Below, piece by piece: positions 9,643-17,612 of a stretch of 64,000 nucleotides of DNA. The stretch lies in assembly GCF_030758975.1 (NCBI RefSeq), contig NZ_CP132359.1, forward strand, positions 682,001-746,000, written 5' to 3'. The stretch comes from Bosea beijingensis. Its GTDB lineage: Bacteria; Pseudomonadota; Alphaproteobacteria; Rhizobiales; Beijerinckiaceae. The notes under the pieces were generated by a model. That model made no database searches. It had not been told where the DNA came from and was given only the letters and a program-made list of their open reading frames with translations. Made by a program: the position numbers and the translations under genes. Each line of letters opens with the position of its first letter. The first letter of the stretch is position 1.

Positions 9643-10572
9643 TCAGAAGGGGTTCCAGGGCGCGTCGATGGCGCTGACATGGCCGTACAGGATCGGCTTG
9701 GCCGCCCTGAGCTTGTCCAGGTTCGGCTTCGCAAACTCCCAGAACTTGTCGAAGTCCTTGAATTTCGCGGGCATGGCCTGGAAGCCCCAGTGGTCCTTCC
9801 GCAGGGGCCGGCCTCTCATCGACGCGTAGACATTGGTCGCGTTGACCGAGAAGAAATCGAACTTGTCATACTCGTAGTTCACCCCGCCGTCGGTCAGGCG
9901 AACATAGGTTCCCAGCGTCCCGTCGGCGATATGGCAGAATTCGTGAAAGAGAATCTCGTTCGGCTGCGCGCCCGGCGCCAGGCTTCCCGAGAAATTCTTC
10001 GGCGAGAACTGCACGGTCGAGTTGGCGTTCTGCTCCCCGGACAGAAAGGGGAAGATGTCGACGTTTCCCGGCATGGAATTGACGATCAGCCGGCCCATCT
10101 CGTTGGCGAGGATGTATTTGATGACCTTCTCGATGCCGTTGATCCAGTCCTGGCCGGTCGTCTTGAGATCGGCCTGTTCCGCGCCGGCGGGGTTCAGGAT
10201 CAGCTTCGACGAAAAGGCGCTCGGCCGCGACGGCAGGTTGTTCGATGCACGGTCGGTCGAAGCAAATGTTATCGGCAGGGCCGCCGTCTGCGGCCGGCCG
10301 GCCGCGTCATAGGCAGCAATATTGTCTCCCGCCTTCAACCCGCGCAGCATGAAGTAGACGTGCAGATTTCCGTCCTTCTTATACGGCGGCGGCGATTGAA
10401 AGCGGCTGCTGTTGATCGGCACATAGGCATTGCCGGGCTGACATAGCTGGATCGACCAATCCATATCGGCGGCCCAGACCGCTATGGCGGCGTTTCCAGA
10501 GGGGTCCTTCAGGGCCAGACTGCTCAAGCCCGGGCTGTTCTTGGTCGCCGGAATACCGACAAAATGCGGCAT
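9643..10572 (-). CDS. HExxH zinc metallopeptidase, M91/effector-like
   Basis: The 309-residue protein has ILFHEFCHIADG near residues 209-220, an HExxH gluzincin/metzincin-like site. The segment before it (NSTVQFSPKNFSG...APGAQPNE) resembles the M91 (NleD-like) effector peptidase layout, in which a beta strand and a Pro/Asn-rich stretch precede HExxH. The N-terminal ~110 residues look like a separate beta-rich domain. No signal peptide is visible. Gene context does not link it to a secretion system within this window. The peptidase fold is fairly secure, but family assignment and substrate are tentative. Confidence 0.7.
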   Translation of the reverse strand: MPHFVGIPATKNSPGLSSLALKDPSGNAAIAVWAADMDWSIQLCQPGNAYVPINSSRFQSPPPYKKDGNLHVYFMLRGLKAGDNIAAYDAAGRPQTAALPITFASTDRASNNLPSRPSAFSSKLILNPAGAEQADLKTTGQDWINGIEKVIKYILANEMGRLIVNSMPGNVDIFPFLSGEQNANSTVQFSPKNFSGSLAPGAQPNEILFHEFCHIADGTLGTYVRLTDGGVNYEYDKFDFFSVNATNVYASMRGRPLRKDHWGFQAMPAKFKDFDKFWEFAKPNLDKLRAAKPILYGHVSAIDAPWNPF

Positions 10573-10859
10573 GTGCAGCTCCTTCGTTCAGAATGCTTCA
10601 GCCACGTCACGGGCCGGCGTCATTCCGGCGCCGCTCCCCGCCGGATGAGAATGGCGGAGAGGGCTCGACGCCGCTTCATCCATATGGACGAGGCATCGCG
10701 AGGGCGTGTTTGGCGGGTCTGATGTCGGATACGAAGGGCGCGCCTCATCTCATGGGATCGGCGCGGTCGAGGCTTGCGTCTGATGGCCTTTCGCAGGGTT
10801 CTGCTTTCGACCCAATGCTGACGTTCAGTCCATGCACAGCGTCAGCGTGGATACAGACG

Positions 10860-11033
10860 TTAGCCGCGTCGAAGGGTGAACACGAAGCCGAGCACAGTTT
10901 CGAAACCAATTGCCCAAGAAGCCAAGATAGTGAAGGCAAAGAGACACGCGAAAGTGCCGAGACCAATCCCTAGAGCGCGCAACACCGCAAGTTGTCGGGG
11001 CTCGGGATCAGCGCGCCTATCTTCGTTGCTCAT
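10860..11033 (-). CDS. Small membrane protein (57 residues)
   Basis: This short ORF is opposite to the surrounding long spurious frames. The ATG at 11033 follows GGAGAC at ribosome-binding distance. The product begins with a charged segment (MSNEDRRADPEPRQ) and then has a hydrophobic stretch that could form one or two membrane passes (residues ~18-54), ending in positive LRRG. The charged-start, hydrophobic-core pattern and ribosome binding site support a real gene. No family is recognised. It is transcribed divergently from the PilZ gene. Confidence 0.65.
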   Translation of the reverse strand: MSNEDRRADPEPRQLAVLRALGIGLGTFACLFAFTILASWAIGFETVLGFVFTLRRG

Positions 11034-11393
11034 ATTGTCTCCGACCCATCGGTGTCGTCAGATACCAGCCTCTGCCCTTATTTCAAGCTTTTGCGATAGG
11101 TCGGCAAGGCGACCCGTAGGTCTCGTTCAAGCGTTTAAAATAGTCGACGACGAGCACAACGAGCGCGGCCAGCGAGGTTTTGCAGTAGGAAGATTGGAGA
11201 CCTGGCGTCGCGGGATCTTCGAAGTGGCGCCGATTGGCGAACCCCGGAAGCCCAGCAAATTTCCAAGGACGCTTTGCTGCGCTGAAGTTTTCGGCGGCAC
11301 ACAGTAAGGGTAGAAGCGTGGCGGGCGCTTTTGAGAATTACTCTAGGTTAACCTGACTGGTCTATCGTCCTCTTCAATCGTGGAGGTGCGGGT
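11034..11393. other. Intergenic region upstream of PilZ gene
   Basis: This 360-bp stretch has no ORF with coding character on either strand. It should carry the divergent promoters of the 57-residue protein and the PilZ protein. The region 11320-11360 is AT-richer (GAGAATTACTCTAGG) and is the likeliest promoter area for the PilZ gene. Confidence 0.4.
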
Positions 11394-11957
11394 ATGCCAG
11401 AACGGCGAAGGCATCATAGAGTCCCTGTCAGGTTAGAAGCCAGATTCATGCTGCAAGATGGCAGCGAGCATTTGGCGGAGACGGTTGATGCATCCTTGAC
11501 CGGTATCAGTTTCCGCTCGCGTGCGGTGCCGTATCGAGGCCAGCGCGTAATCGCCTATGTCTCGGACCTAGGGCGCATCGAAGGCACTGCGGCGCGCATA
11601 TCGAAGGATGGCTTCGCGATCACAATCGCTGGAACCCGTTATCGCAAGGATAAGATTGCTGGTGCACTGACATGGGCGAAACTAGAGGAGATTGGCGGCC
11701 GAACGACCGAAAGAATATCGCCGGTTGTCAAAGATGCGTTGCTATTCACCAATAACGCAGCGCACGCGGTTGAGATTCTGAATGTGTCACGCGGCGGAGC
11801 TGCTGTACGATCAAGTGTGTTCCTACCATTGGGTGCGGTGGTTCGGCTCGGTGATCATGCAGCCATTGTGCTGCGCCTCGAGAATGGCGTCTACGCTCTG
11901 GCGTTTGAGCGCGAACTGGCTCCGGAAATCGTCAACTCCGACATTCGCTTCACATAG
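11394..11957 (+). CDS. PilZ domain protein
   Basis: The 187-residue protein starts with RRRHHRVPVRLEARF and continues to DASLTGISF, the RxxxR ... DxSxxG cyclic-di-GMP-binding signature of PilZ domains (residues ~3-90). A second PilZ-like repeat follows at ~110-185 (EILNVSRGGAAVRS), in which the arginine motif is missing, so only the first domain is expected to bind the nucleotide. ATG 11394 follows GGAGGTGCGG, a strong ribosome binding site. Together with the EAL protein at 7820 it gives this stretch two cyclic-di-GMP genes, but they are not an operon. Confidence 0.85.
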   Translation: MPERRRHHRVPVRLEARFMLQDGSEHLAETVDASLTGISFRSRAVPYRGQRVIAYVSDLGRIEGTAARISKDGFAITIAGTRYRKDKIAGALTWAKLEEIGGRTTERISPVVKDALLFTNNAAHAVEILNVSRGGAAVRSSVFLPLGAVVRLGDHAAIVLRLENGVYALAFERELAPEIVNSDIRFT

Positions 11958-12095
11958 CAGCCGCGTTCAGCTCTCGACGGCATCGGTAAAGCCAGCCCCA
12001 GATGTGATTGTGACCTCGTTGCGGGCAGCAAAAGGTGTGAGGGTGGCGCGTCAACTTTCGACCCCGTCCCGACGCTCGTAGCGCCCCCGGCACAA

Positions 12096-12129
12096 ATAAA
12101 AACCGCGCCCTCATGTCCTGAGAGCGCGG
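12096..12129 (-). terminator. phaR intrinsic terminator
   Basis: Read on the minus strand, a CCGCGCTCTCA / TGAGGGCGCGG stem is followed by TTTTTATTT about 20 nt after the phaR stop. Confidence 0.88.
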
Positions 12130-12149
12130 CGCAAATCGTCAGGCTTGCC

Positions 12150-12752
12150 TCACCGCGTGCGTGACAGCTTGTCCAGCCGCTCGCGCATCTCGTTCAGCTC
12201 GCGCTTGAGATCGCCGAGCTCGCCGCTGCCCGCCTCCGCCGCGGGCTTCGCGCCGGCGGCCGCTTCCTGCTTGGCCTGTGCCGCCGCGGTGAACGGGTTG
12301 AACAGCCGGAACGCCTCCTGGAAGATCTGCATGTTCGCCCGCGTCTGCGCCTGGATGGCGTCGAGCGCATTGCCGCCGAAGGCCGAACCCCCGAAGGCCT
12401 TGGACATCTGCTCGCGGAACTTGCTCTGCTCCTGCGTGAGGTTCTCCATCGAGAACTCAAGGTAGCGCGGCACCAGCGCCTGCATGCTGTCGCCGTAGAA
12501 GCGGATGAGCTGGCGCAGGAAGGCGATCGGCAGCAGGTTCTGCCCGTCCTTGGCCTCCTCGTCGAAGATGATCTGCGCCAGCACCGAGCGCGTGATGTCC
12601 TCGCCGGACTTTGCGTCATAGACGACGAAATCCTCGCCCGAGCGCACGAGCCCGGCGAGATCCTCCAAGGTGACATAGGAGCTGGTGCCCGTATGATAGA
12701 GACGCCGATTGGCGTATTTCTTGATGACGGTCGGTTCTTTGTCGCTGGCCAT
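12150..12752 (-). CDS. phaR: Polyhydroxyalkanoate synthesis repressor
   Basis: The 200-residue PhaR has the N-terminal PHB/PHA accumulation regulator DNA-binding domain (VIKKYANRRLYHTGTSSYVTL, residues ~8-28 at its start). A second PHB-accumulation domain (AKDGQNLLPIAFLRQLIRFYG) and an amphipathic, Ala/Lys/Glu-rich tail ending in a coiled coil (LKRELNEMRERLDKL) follow. PhaR represses phasin and PHA genes and binds PHB. The upstream in-frame extension to 12905 is rejected because MASDKEPTVIKKY is the conserved start. It is divergent from phaA, so their promoters share 12753-13057. Confidence 0.95.
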   Translation of the reverse strand: MASDKEPTVIKKYANRRLYHTGTSSYVTLEDLAGLVRSGEDFVVYDAKSGEDITRSVLAQIIFDEEAKDGQNLLPIAFLRQLIRFYGDSMQALVPRYLEFSMENLTQEQSKFREQMSKAFGGSAFGGNALDAIQAQTRANMQIFQEAFRLFNPFTAAAQAKQEAAAGAKPAAEAGSGELGDLKRELNEMRERLDKLSRTR

Positions 12753-13057
12753 CGGTCCTACTTGACGTTGATCCGCGGCCGCCGGCGATTCCGGCGTGCT
12801 CGGCGAAACGGTCTCCCATGGCCTGACGATAGCCTGTCGGTGCTGCACCGCAAGCTCTTTGAGCGGGCGCTGCAAAAATCGCCGAAGTCCCGCAACCACA
12901 AGCATGTACCCTCCGTTACGTCACTCAAGCGGCGACGCTCTGGACGATTTCGACGCTCGCCCGTCTTGACGGAGCCGCGGCGGGCTTCGAAGGTGGCGGG
13001 GAACGGTTGAGCCGGCGGGAGCGGTGCAACCGTAACAACAAAGCGAGGAACCCTCTC

Positions 13058-14236
13058 ATGGCAGATTCGGATATCGTGATCGTCGGTGCGGCCCGCACGG
13101 CGGTCGGCGCCTTCAACGGCGCTTTTGCCAATACTCCCGCCCATGATCTCGGCGCCGTCGCGATCAAGGAAGCGCTGCGCCGCGCCAAGGTCGAAGCGGC
13201 CGAGGTCGACGAGGTCGTGCTCGGCCAGGTGCTCGCCGCCGGCCAGGGCCAGAACCCGGCCCGCCAGGCCGCGATGATCGCCGGCATCCCGCAGGAGAAG
13301 ACCGCCTGGGGCTTGAACCAGCTCTGCGGCTCGGGCCTGCGCACCGTTGCGATCGGCCTGCAGCAGATCGCTAATGGCGACGCCAACGTCATCGTCGCCG
13401 GCGGCATGGAATCGATGTCGCTCGCCCCGCACGCCTCCTATATGCGTGCCGGCACCAAGATGGGCGACGTCAAGTTCGTCGACACCATGATCAAGGACGG
13501 CCTCTGGGACGCCTTCCACGGCTACCACATGGGCACGACCGCCGAGAACGTCGCGACCAAGTACCAGATCAGCCGCGAGGAGCAGGACCGCTTCGCCGTC
13601 GCCTCGCAGAACAAGGCCGAGGCCGCCCAGAAGGCCGGCAAGTTCAAGGACGAGATCGCCCCGGTGACCATCTCGACCCGCAAGGGCGACATCGTCGTCG
13701 ACAGCGACGAGTATCCGCGCCATGGCGCCACGATCGAAGCCATGGCCAAACTGCGCCCCGCCTTCTCGAAGGACGGCACGGTGACCGCCGGCAACGCGTC
13801 GGGCCTCAATGACGGCGCCGCCGCGCTCGTCATCATGACTGCCAAGGAAGCGGCCCGCCGCGGCCTGACCCCGCTCGCCCGCATCGCCTCCTGGGCGACG
13901 GCCGGCGTCGATCCGCAGATCATGGGCACCGGCCCGATCCCCTCGACCCGCAAGGCGCTTGAGAAGGCCGGCTGGAAGGTCGGCGATCTCGATCTCGTCG
14001 AAGCCAACGAGGCCTTCGCCGCACAGGCTCTGGCGGTCAACAAGGACCTCGGCTGGAACCCGGACATCGTCAACGTCAATGGCGGTGCGATCGCGATCGG
14101 CCATCCGATCGGCGCGTCCGGTGCTCGCGTGCTGGTGACGCTGCTGCACGAGATGGCCAAGCGCGACGCCAAGAAGGGCCTCGCCACGCTCTGCATCGGC
14201 GGCGGCATGGGCGTCGCCATGGCCGTGGAGCGCTGA
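13058..14236 (+). CDS. phaA: Acetyl-CoA C-acetyltransferase (beta-ketothiolase)
   Basis: The 392-residue thiolase condenses two acetyl-CoA into acetoacetyl-CoA, the first step of PHB synthesis. The active-site cysteine is in [11 protein letters not shown] (residue ~89), [11 protein letters not shown] holds the catalytic histidine and CIGGGMGVA holds the second cysteine. I use ATG 13058 ([15 protein letters not shown]), preceded by AGCGAGGA; the frame is open from 13007 but that extension is not family-like. It is the first gene of a phaA - DUF1737 - phaB unit, divergent from phaR. Confidence 0.97.
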   Translation: MADSDIVIVGAARTAVGAFNGAFANTPAHDLGAVAIKEALRRAKVEAAEVDEVVLGQVLAAGQGQNPARQAAMIAGIPQEKTAWGLNQLCGSGLRTVAIGLQQIANGDANVIVAGGMESMSLAPHASYMRAGTKMGDVKFVDTMIKDGLWDAFHGYHMGTTAENVATKYQISREEQDRFAVASQNKAEAAQKAGKFKDEIAPVTISTRKGDIVVDSDEYPRHGATIEAMAKLRPAFSKDGTVTAGNASGLNDGAAALVIMTAKEAARRGLTPLARIASWATAGVDPQIMGTGPIPSTRKALEKAGWKVGDLDLVEANEAFAAQALAVNKDLGWNPDIVNVNGGAIAIGHPIGASGARVLVTLLHEMAKRDAKKGLATLCIGGGMGVAMAVER

Positions 14237-14255
14237 GAAGAAGCGCCCCCACCTC

Positions 14256-14471
14256 ATGGCGAAGCGCACGACGCTCTACCGCTATCTCACCGGCCCCGAT
14301 GACGCATCCTTCTGTCATCGGGTTTCCGAAGCTCTGAGCCTCGGCTGGTCGCTCTACGGCCAGCCCACCCTGACCTTCGACACGGTCCAGGGCCGGGTCA
14401 TCTGTGGCCAGGCCATCATCAAGGACGTGGACGCGGCCTACGCGCCCACCCTGCAACTATCTGAACAATAA
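14256..14471 (+). CDS. DUF1737 domain protein
   Basis: The 71-residue protein begins with a short basic segment and contains LYRYLTGPDDASFCHRVSEAL followed by GWSLYGQPTLTFD, the DUF1737 signature. The molecular role is unknown. It sits 19 bp after phaA and 43 bp before phaB on the same strand, so it is embedded in the PHB operon, and a link to PHB metabolism is a reasonable inference. Confidence 0.9.
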   Translation: MAKRTTLYRYLTGPDDASFCHRVSEALSLGWSLYGQPTLTFDTVQGRVICGQAIIKDVDAAYAPTLQLSEQ

Positions 14472-14514
14472 CGGCGGCAAGCCGGAAGACGATCACTGAA
14501 AGGGAGACTGGCCT

Positions 14515-15240
14515 ATGGCGAAGGTGGCATTGGTTACGGGAGGCTCGCGCGGTATCGGCGAGGCGATCTCCAAGGGTCTCAAGGCGGCGGGCTACTCCGT
14601 CGCCGCGAGCTATGCCGGCAATGACGAGGCTGCGGCCAGGTTCACCGCCGAGACCGGCATCAAGACCTATAAATGGGACGTCTCGGACTATGATTCCTGC
14701 GTCGCCGGCATCGCCAAGGTCGAGGCCGATCTCGGCCCGGTCGACGTGCTCGTCAACAATGCCGGCATCACCCGTGACGGCATGTTCCACAAGATGACCA
14801 AGGATCAGTGGAACGCCGTGATCGGCACCAACCTGAACTCGCTGTTCAACATGACCCGCCCGGTCTGGGAAGGCATGCGCGCCCGCAAGTTCGGCCGCGT
14901 GATCTGCATCTCCTCGATCAACGGCCAGAAGGGTCAGATGGGCCAGGTCAACTACTCCGCCGCCAAGGCCGGCGATATCGGCTTCGTCAAGGCGCTGGCC
15001 CAGGAAGGCGCCCGCGCCGGCATCACCGTCAACGCGATCTGCCCCGGCTATATCGCCACCGAGATGGTGCGGGCGATCGACCCGGCCGTGATCGAGAAGT
15101 CGATCCTGCCGCATATCCCGGTCGGCCGCCTCGGCGAGCCCGAGGAGATCGCCCGCGCCGTGGTGTTCCTGGCCAGCGACGATGCCGGCTTCATCACCGG
15201 CTCGACCCTCTCCGCCAATGGCGGCCAGTACATGGCCTGA
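14515..15240 (+). CDS. phaB: Acetoacetyl-CoA reductase
   Basis: The 241-residue short-chain dehydrogenase reduces acetoacetyl-CoA to (R)-3-hydroxybutyryl-CoA with NADPH. It has the TGGSRGIG cofactor motif (residues 8-15), NNAG (~82-85), and the Ser-Tyr-Lys site around SSINGQKGQMGQVNYSAAK. AAAGGGAGACTGGCCT precedes ATG 14515, giving a strong ribosome binding site. The phaC synthase is not in this window. A strong terminator follows. Confidence 0.97.
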   Translation: MAKVALVTGGSRGIGEAISKGLKAAGYSVAASYAGNDEAAARFTAETGIKTYKWDVSDYDSCVAGIAKVEADLGPVDVLVNNAGITRDGMFHKMTKDQWNAVIGTNLNSLFNMTRPVWEGMRARKFGRVICISSINGQKGQMGQVNYSAAKAGDIGFVKALAQEGARAGITVNAICPGYIATEMVRAIDPAVIEKSILPHIPVGRLGEPEEIARAVVFLASDDAGFITGSTLSANGGQYMA

Positions 15241-15275
15241 TCGGCCCCGTCGCCTGCCTCAGGCGACTGAAACAG

Positions 15276-15317
15276 AAAGACCCCGGAATGGCCTGACGGC
15301 GATTCCGGGGTCTTTTT
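15276..15317 (+). terminator. phaB operon terminator
   Basis: A long AAAGACCCCGGAAT / ATTCCGGGGTCTTTTT stem ends the phaA-DUF1737-phaB unit. Confidence 0.93.
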
Positions 15318-15345
15318 CGTTTGAGTGATGACGCGGCTTTGAGCC

Positions 15346-16548
15346 TCAGCTCTGTCGCCCGGCCTTCGGCAGCAGGAAGGTCAGCAGGCCCAGGGCCGGC
15401 AGCCAGGCGCAGATCTTGAACACCTCGATGATGCCGATCTTGTCGGCGAGCAGGCCGATGCCGGCCGCAGCGACGCCGCCGAGCCCGAAGGACAGGCCGT
15501 AGAACAGCCCGCCGACGAGGCCGACGCGGTGCGGCACGAGGTCGATCGCGTAGATCAGGATCGCCGAGAAGGCGCTCGCCATGATGAACGAGACGACGAT
15601 GCTGAGCACGCCGGTCCAGAACAGGTCGGCATGGGGCAGCATCAGCGCGAAGGGCAGCGACCCCAGGATCGAGAGCCAGACCACCCGGTCGCGGCCGATC
15701 TTGTCGCCGATCATGCCGCCGACGATCACGCCGATCGCGCCGACGACGAGATAAAGGAACAGCATGATCTGCGAGAGCTGGATCTCGATGCCGAAGCGCT
15801 CGATCAGGTAGAAGGTGTAATAGGAGGTGAAGGCGGCCGTGTAGCCGTTCTTCGAGATCAGCAACATGACCAGCACCGCCATCGTCAGCAGCACGCGCCC
15901 GCGCGGCAGGCCGTGGCTCGCGCTTTCATCGGCATGGCTGGACGAGGATTTCTGCTCGCGCCGCATCGCCGAATAGCGCGAGCCGAGCCAGCCCATGACG
16001 AGCATGGCGACCAGCACGACGCCGGAGAACCAGGACAGGCTCGCCTGCCCGCGCGGCATCACCACCGCCGCCGCCAGCAGCGGGCCGACCGAATAGCCGA
16101 TATGGCCGCCGACCTGGAACACGCCCTGCGCGAGGCCCTGACGGCCGGCCGCGGCATGGCGCGCCATCCGCGTCGCTTCCGGATGGAACACCGCCGAGCC
16201 CAGCCCGATCAGCCCCGCCGCGAGCAGGACCATGGCGTAGCTATGGGCGAAGGAGAGCATCAAGAGGCCCGCCAGCGTCGAGCACATGCCGGCGACCATC
16301 GCATAGGGCCACGGCTTGCGATCGGTGACGAAGCCGAGGATCGGCTGCAACAGCGACGAGGTCACCTGGAAGGCGAGCGTGATCAGGCCGATCTGCACGA
16401 AATCGAGCTGATAGTTCTCCTTGAACAGCGGATAGAGTGCCGGGATCATCGACTGGACGAGATCGTTCAGCAGATGCGCTACGCTGAGCGCTACCAGAAC
16501 CGGCATCAGCGGACGGCGCGTGACGGATTGCAGCGGGATCGTGGTCAT
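15346..16548 (-). CDS. MFS transporter, fosmidomycin-resistance (Fsr)-like
   Basis: The 400-residue protein has 12 predicted transmembrane helices of the major facilitator superfamily. NDLVQSMIPALYPLFKENY in helix 1 and GLGSAVFHPEATRMAR near residues ~125-140 are characteristic of the Fsr subfamily, proton-coupled efflux pumps that include the E. coli fosmidomycin exporter. ATG 16548 (MTTIPLQSVTRRPLMPV) is preferred over an upstream frame to 16668, which lacks membrane or family character. It is divergent from the DMT transporter gene. Actual substrate unknown. Confidence 0.88.
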   Translation of the reverse strand: MTTIPLQSVTRRPLMPVLVALSVAHLLNDLVQSMIPALYPLFKENYQLDFVQIGLITLAFQVTSSLLQPILGFVTDRKPWPYAMVAGMCSTLAGLLMLSFAHSYAMVLLAAGLIGLGSAVFHPEATRMARHAAAGRQGLAQGVFQVGGHIGYSVGPLLAAAVVMPRGQASLSWFSGVVLVAMLVMGWLGSRYSAMRREQKSSSSHADESASHGLPRGRVLLTMAVLVMLLISKNGYTAAFTSYYTFYLIERFGIEIQLSQIMLFLYLVVGAIGVIVGGMIGDKIGRDRVVWLSILGSLPFALMLPHADLFWTGVLSIVVSFIMASAFSAILIYAIDLVPHRVGLVGGLFYGLSFGLGGVAAAGIGLLADKIGIIEVFKICAWLPALGLLTFLLPKAGRQS

Positions 16549-16717
16549 AAAGCAGGCAATGAGCCCGCTTTTGCCTGCGGTCAACGGGGCCGGGAGCATG
16601 ACGCCCATGGCTGCAAGGCTGGGTTGCGGTGCAGCATCCAGTCGCCGGGCCCGGCGCCCCATCGGCAAGCCCAGTAAAACCTGCTATCGCCGCGCGGTCT
16701 TCTTGCCCGGCCCGCTC

Positions 16718-17581
16718 ATGACCGCCCGCACCGCGACCCTCATCGGCTTCTGCGCCATCCTGCTCTGGTCGACGCTCGCGCTGTTCACGGCGATGTCGGG
16801 CCGCGTCCCGCCGTTCCAGCTCGTCGCGATGACCTTCGTCATCGGCGGGCTGCTGATCCTGGCGATCACGGCGCTGCGCGGGCAGCTCTCGCGCATCCGC
16901 CCGACGCCAGCCTCCTTCGCACTGGGCCTTTATGGGCCGTTCGGCGACACCGCGCTCTATTACGCCGCAGTGAAGACGGCCCCGCCGGCCGAGGCGAACC
17001 TGATCCACTATCTCTGGCCGCTGCTGATCGTGCTCTTTGCCGCCCTGCTGCCGGGCCGCGGCCTCAAGCCCCGCCACCTCTTCGGCGCGCTGATCGGTCT
17101 GGTGGCGACCGGCCTCCTCGTCTCGGGCGGCCTCGGAAGCGGCGGCGGGCTGGCACTCGGCCATGTGCTGGCGGCGCTCGGCGCCTTCGTCTGGGCGAGC
17201 TATTCGGTGGCCTCGCGCCGCTTCGCCACCGTCCCCTCCGAGAGCCTCTGCGTGACCATGCTGGGTTGCGCGATCCCGGCGCTGGCCTGCCATCTCGCTT
17301 TCGAGTCCACGCTCTGGTCGCTGACATCGGTCGAATGGGGTGGCGTTCTCGGTCTTGGCCTCGGCTCGATCGGGCTTGCCTTCGTCGTCTGGGATATCGG
17401 CATGAAGCAGGGCGACGTCGCCCTGCTCGGCGTCGCCTCCTATGCCGCACCGGTGCTGTCGACGCTGATCCTGGTGCTGTTCGGCTACGCACCTGCGAGC
17501 TGGCTGCTCGCAGCGTCCTGCGCGCTCATCGTGGTCGGGGCACTGGTGGCAAGCGGCGGCGGATTGCAATCCCGCAAATGA
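16718..17581 (+). CDS. DMT family (EamA) transporter
   Basis: The 287-residue protein has ten predicted transmembrane helices in two EamA-like repeats (starting near residues 5 and 148). The layout, with YYAAVKTAPPAEANLIHYLWPLLIVL at the end of the first repeat, matches drug/metabolite exporters related to YddG-type aromatic amino acid exporters. ATG 16718 gives the N-terminal helix (TLIGFCAILLWSTLALF). The upstream in-frame extension from 16520 is antisense to the divergent MFS gene and is rejected. Confidence 0.88.
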   Translation: MTARTATLIGFCAILLWSTLALFTAMSGRVPPFQLVAMTFVIGGLLILAITALRGQLSRIRPTPASFALGLYGPFGDTALYYAAVKTAPPAEANLIHYLWPLLIVLFAALLPGRGLKPRHLFGALIGLVATGLLVSGGLGSGGGLALGHVLAALGAFVWASYSVASRRFATVPSESLCVTMLGCAIPALACHLAFESTLWSLTSVEWGGVLGLGLGSIGLAFVVWDIGMKQGDVALLGVASYAAPVLSTLILVLFGYAPASWLLAASCALIVVGALVASGGGLQSRK

Positions 17582-17612
17582 GATGCAGGCGCCTCTCGTC
17601 GAGGCACTCTAC

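Noticed and set aside
10876..11307. 143-codon plus-strand frame
   Set aside because: Its first half is antisense to the better supported 57-residue gene and the rest lacks coding character.
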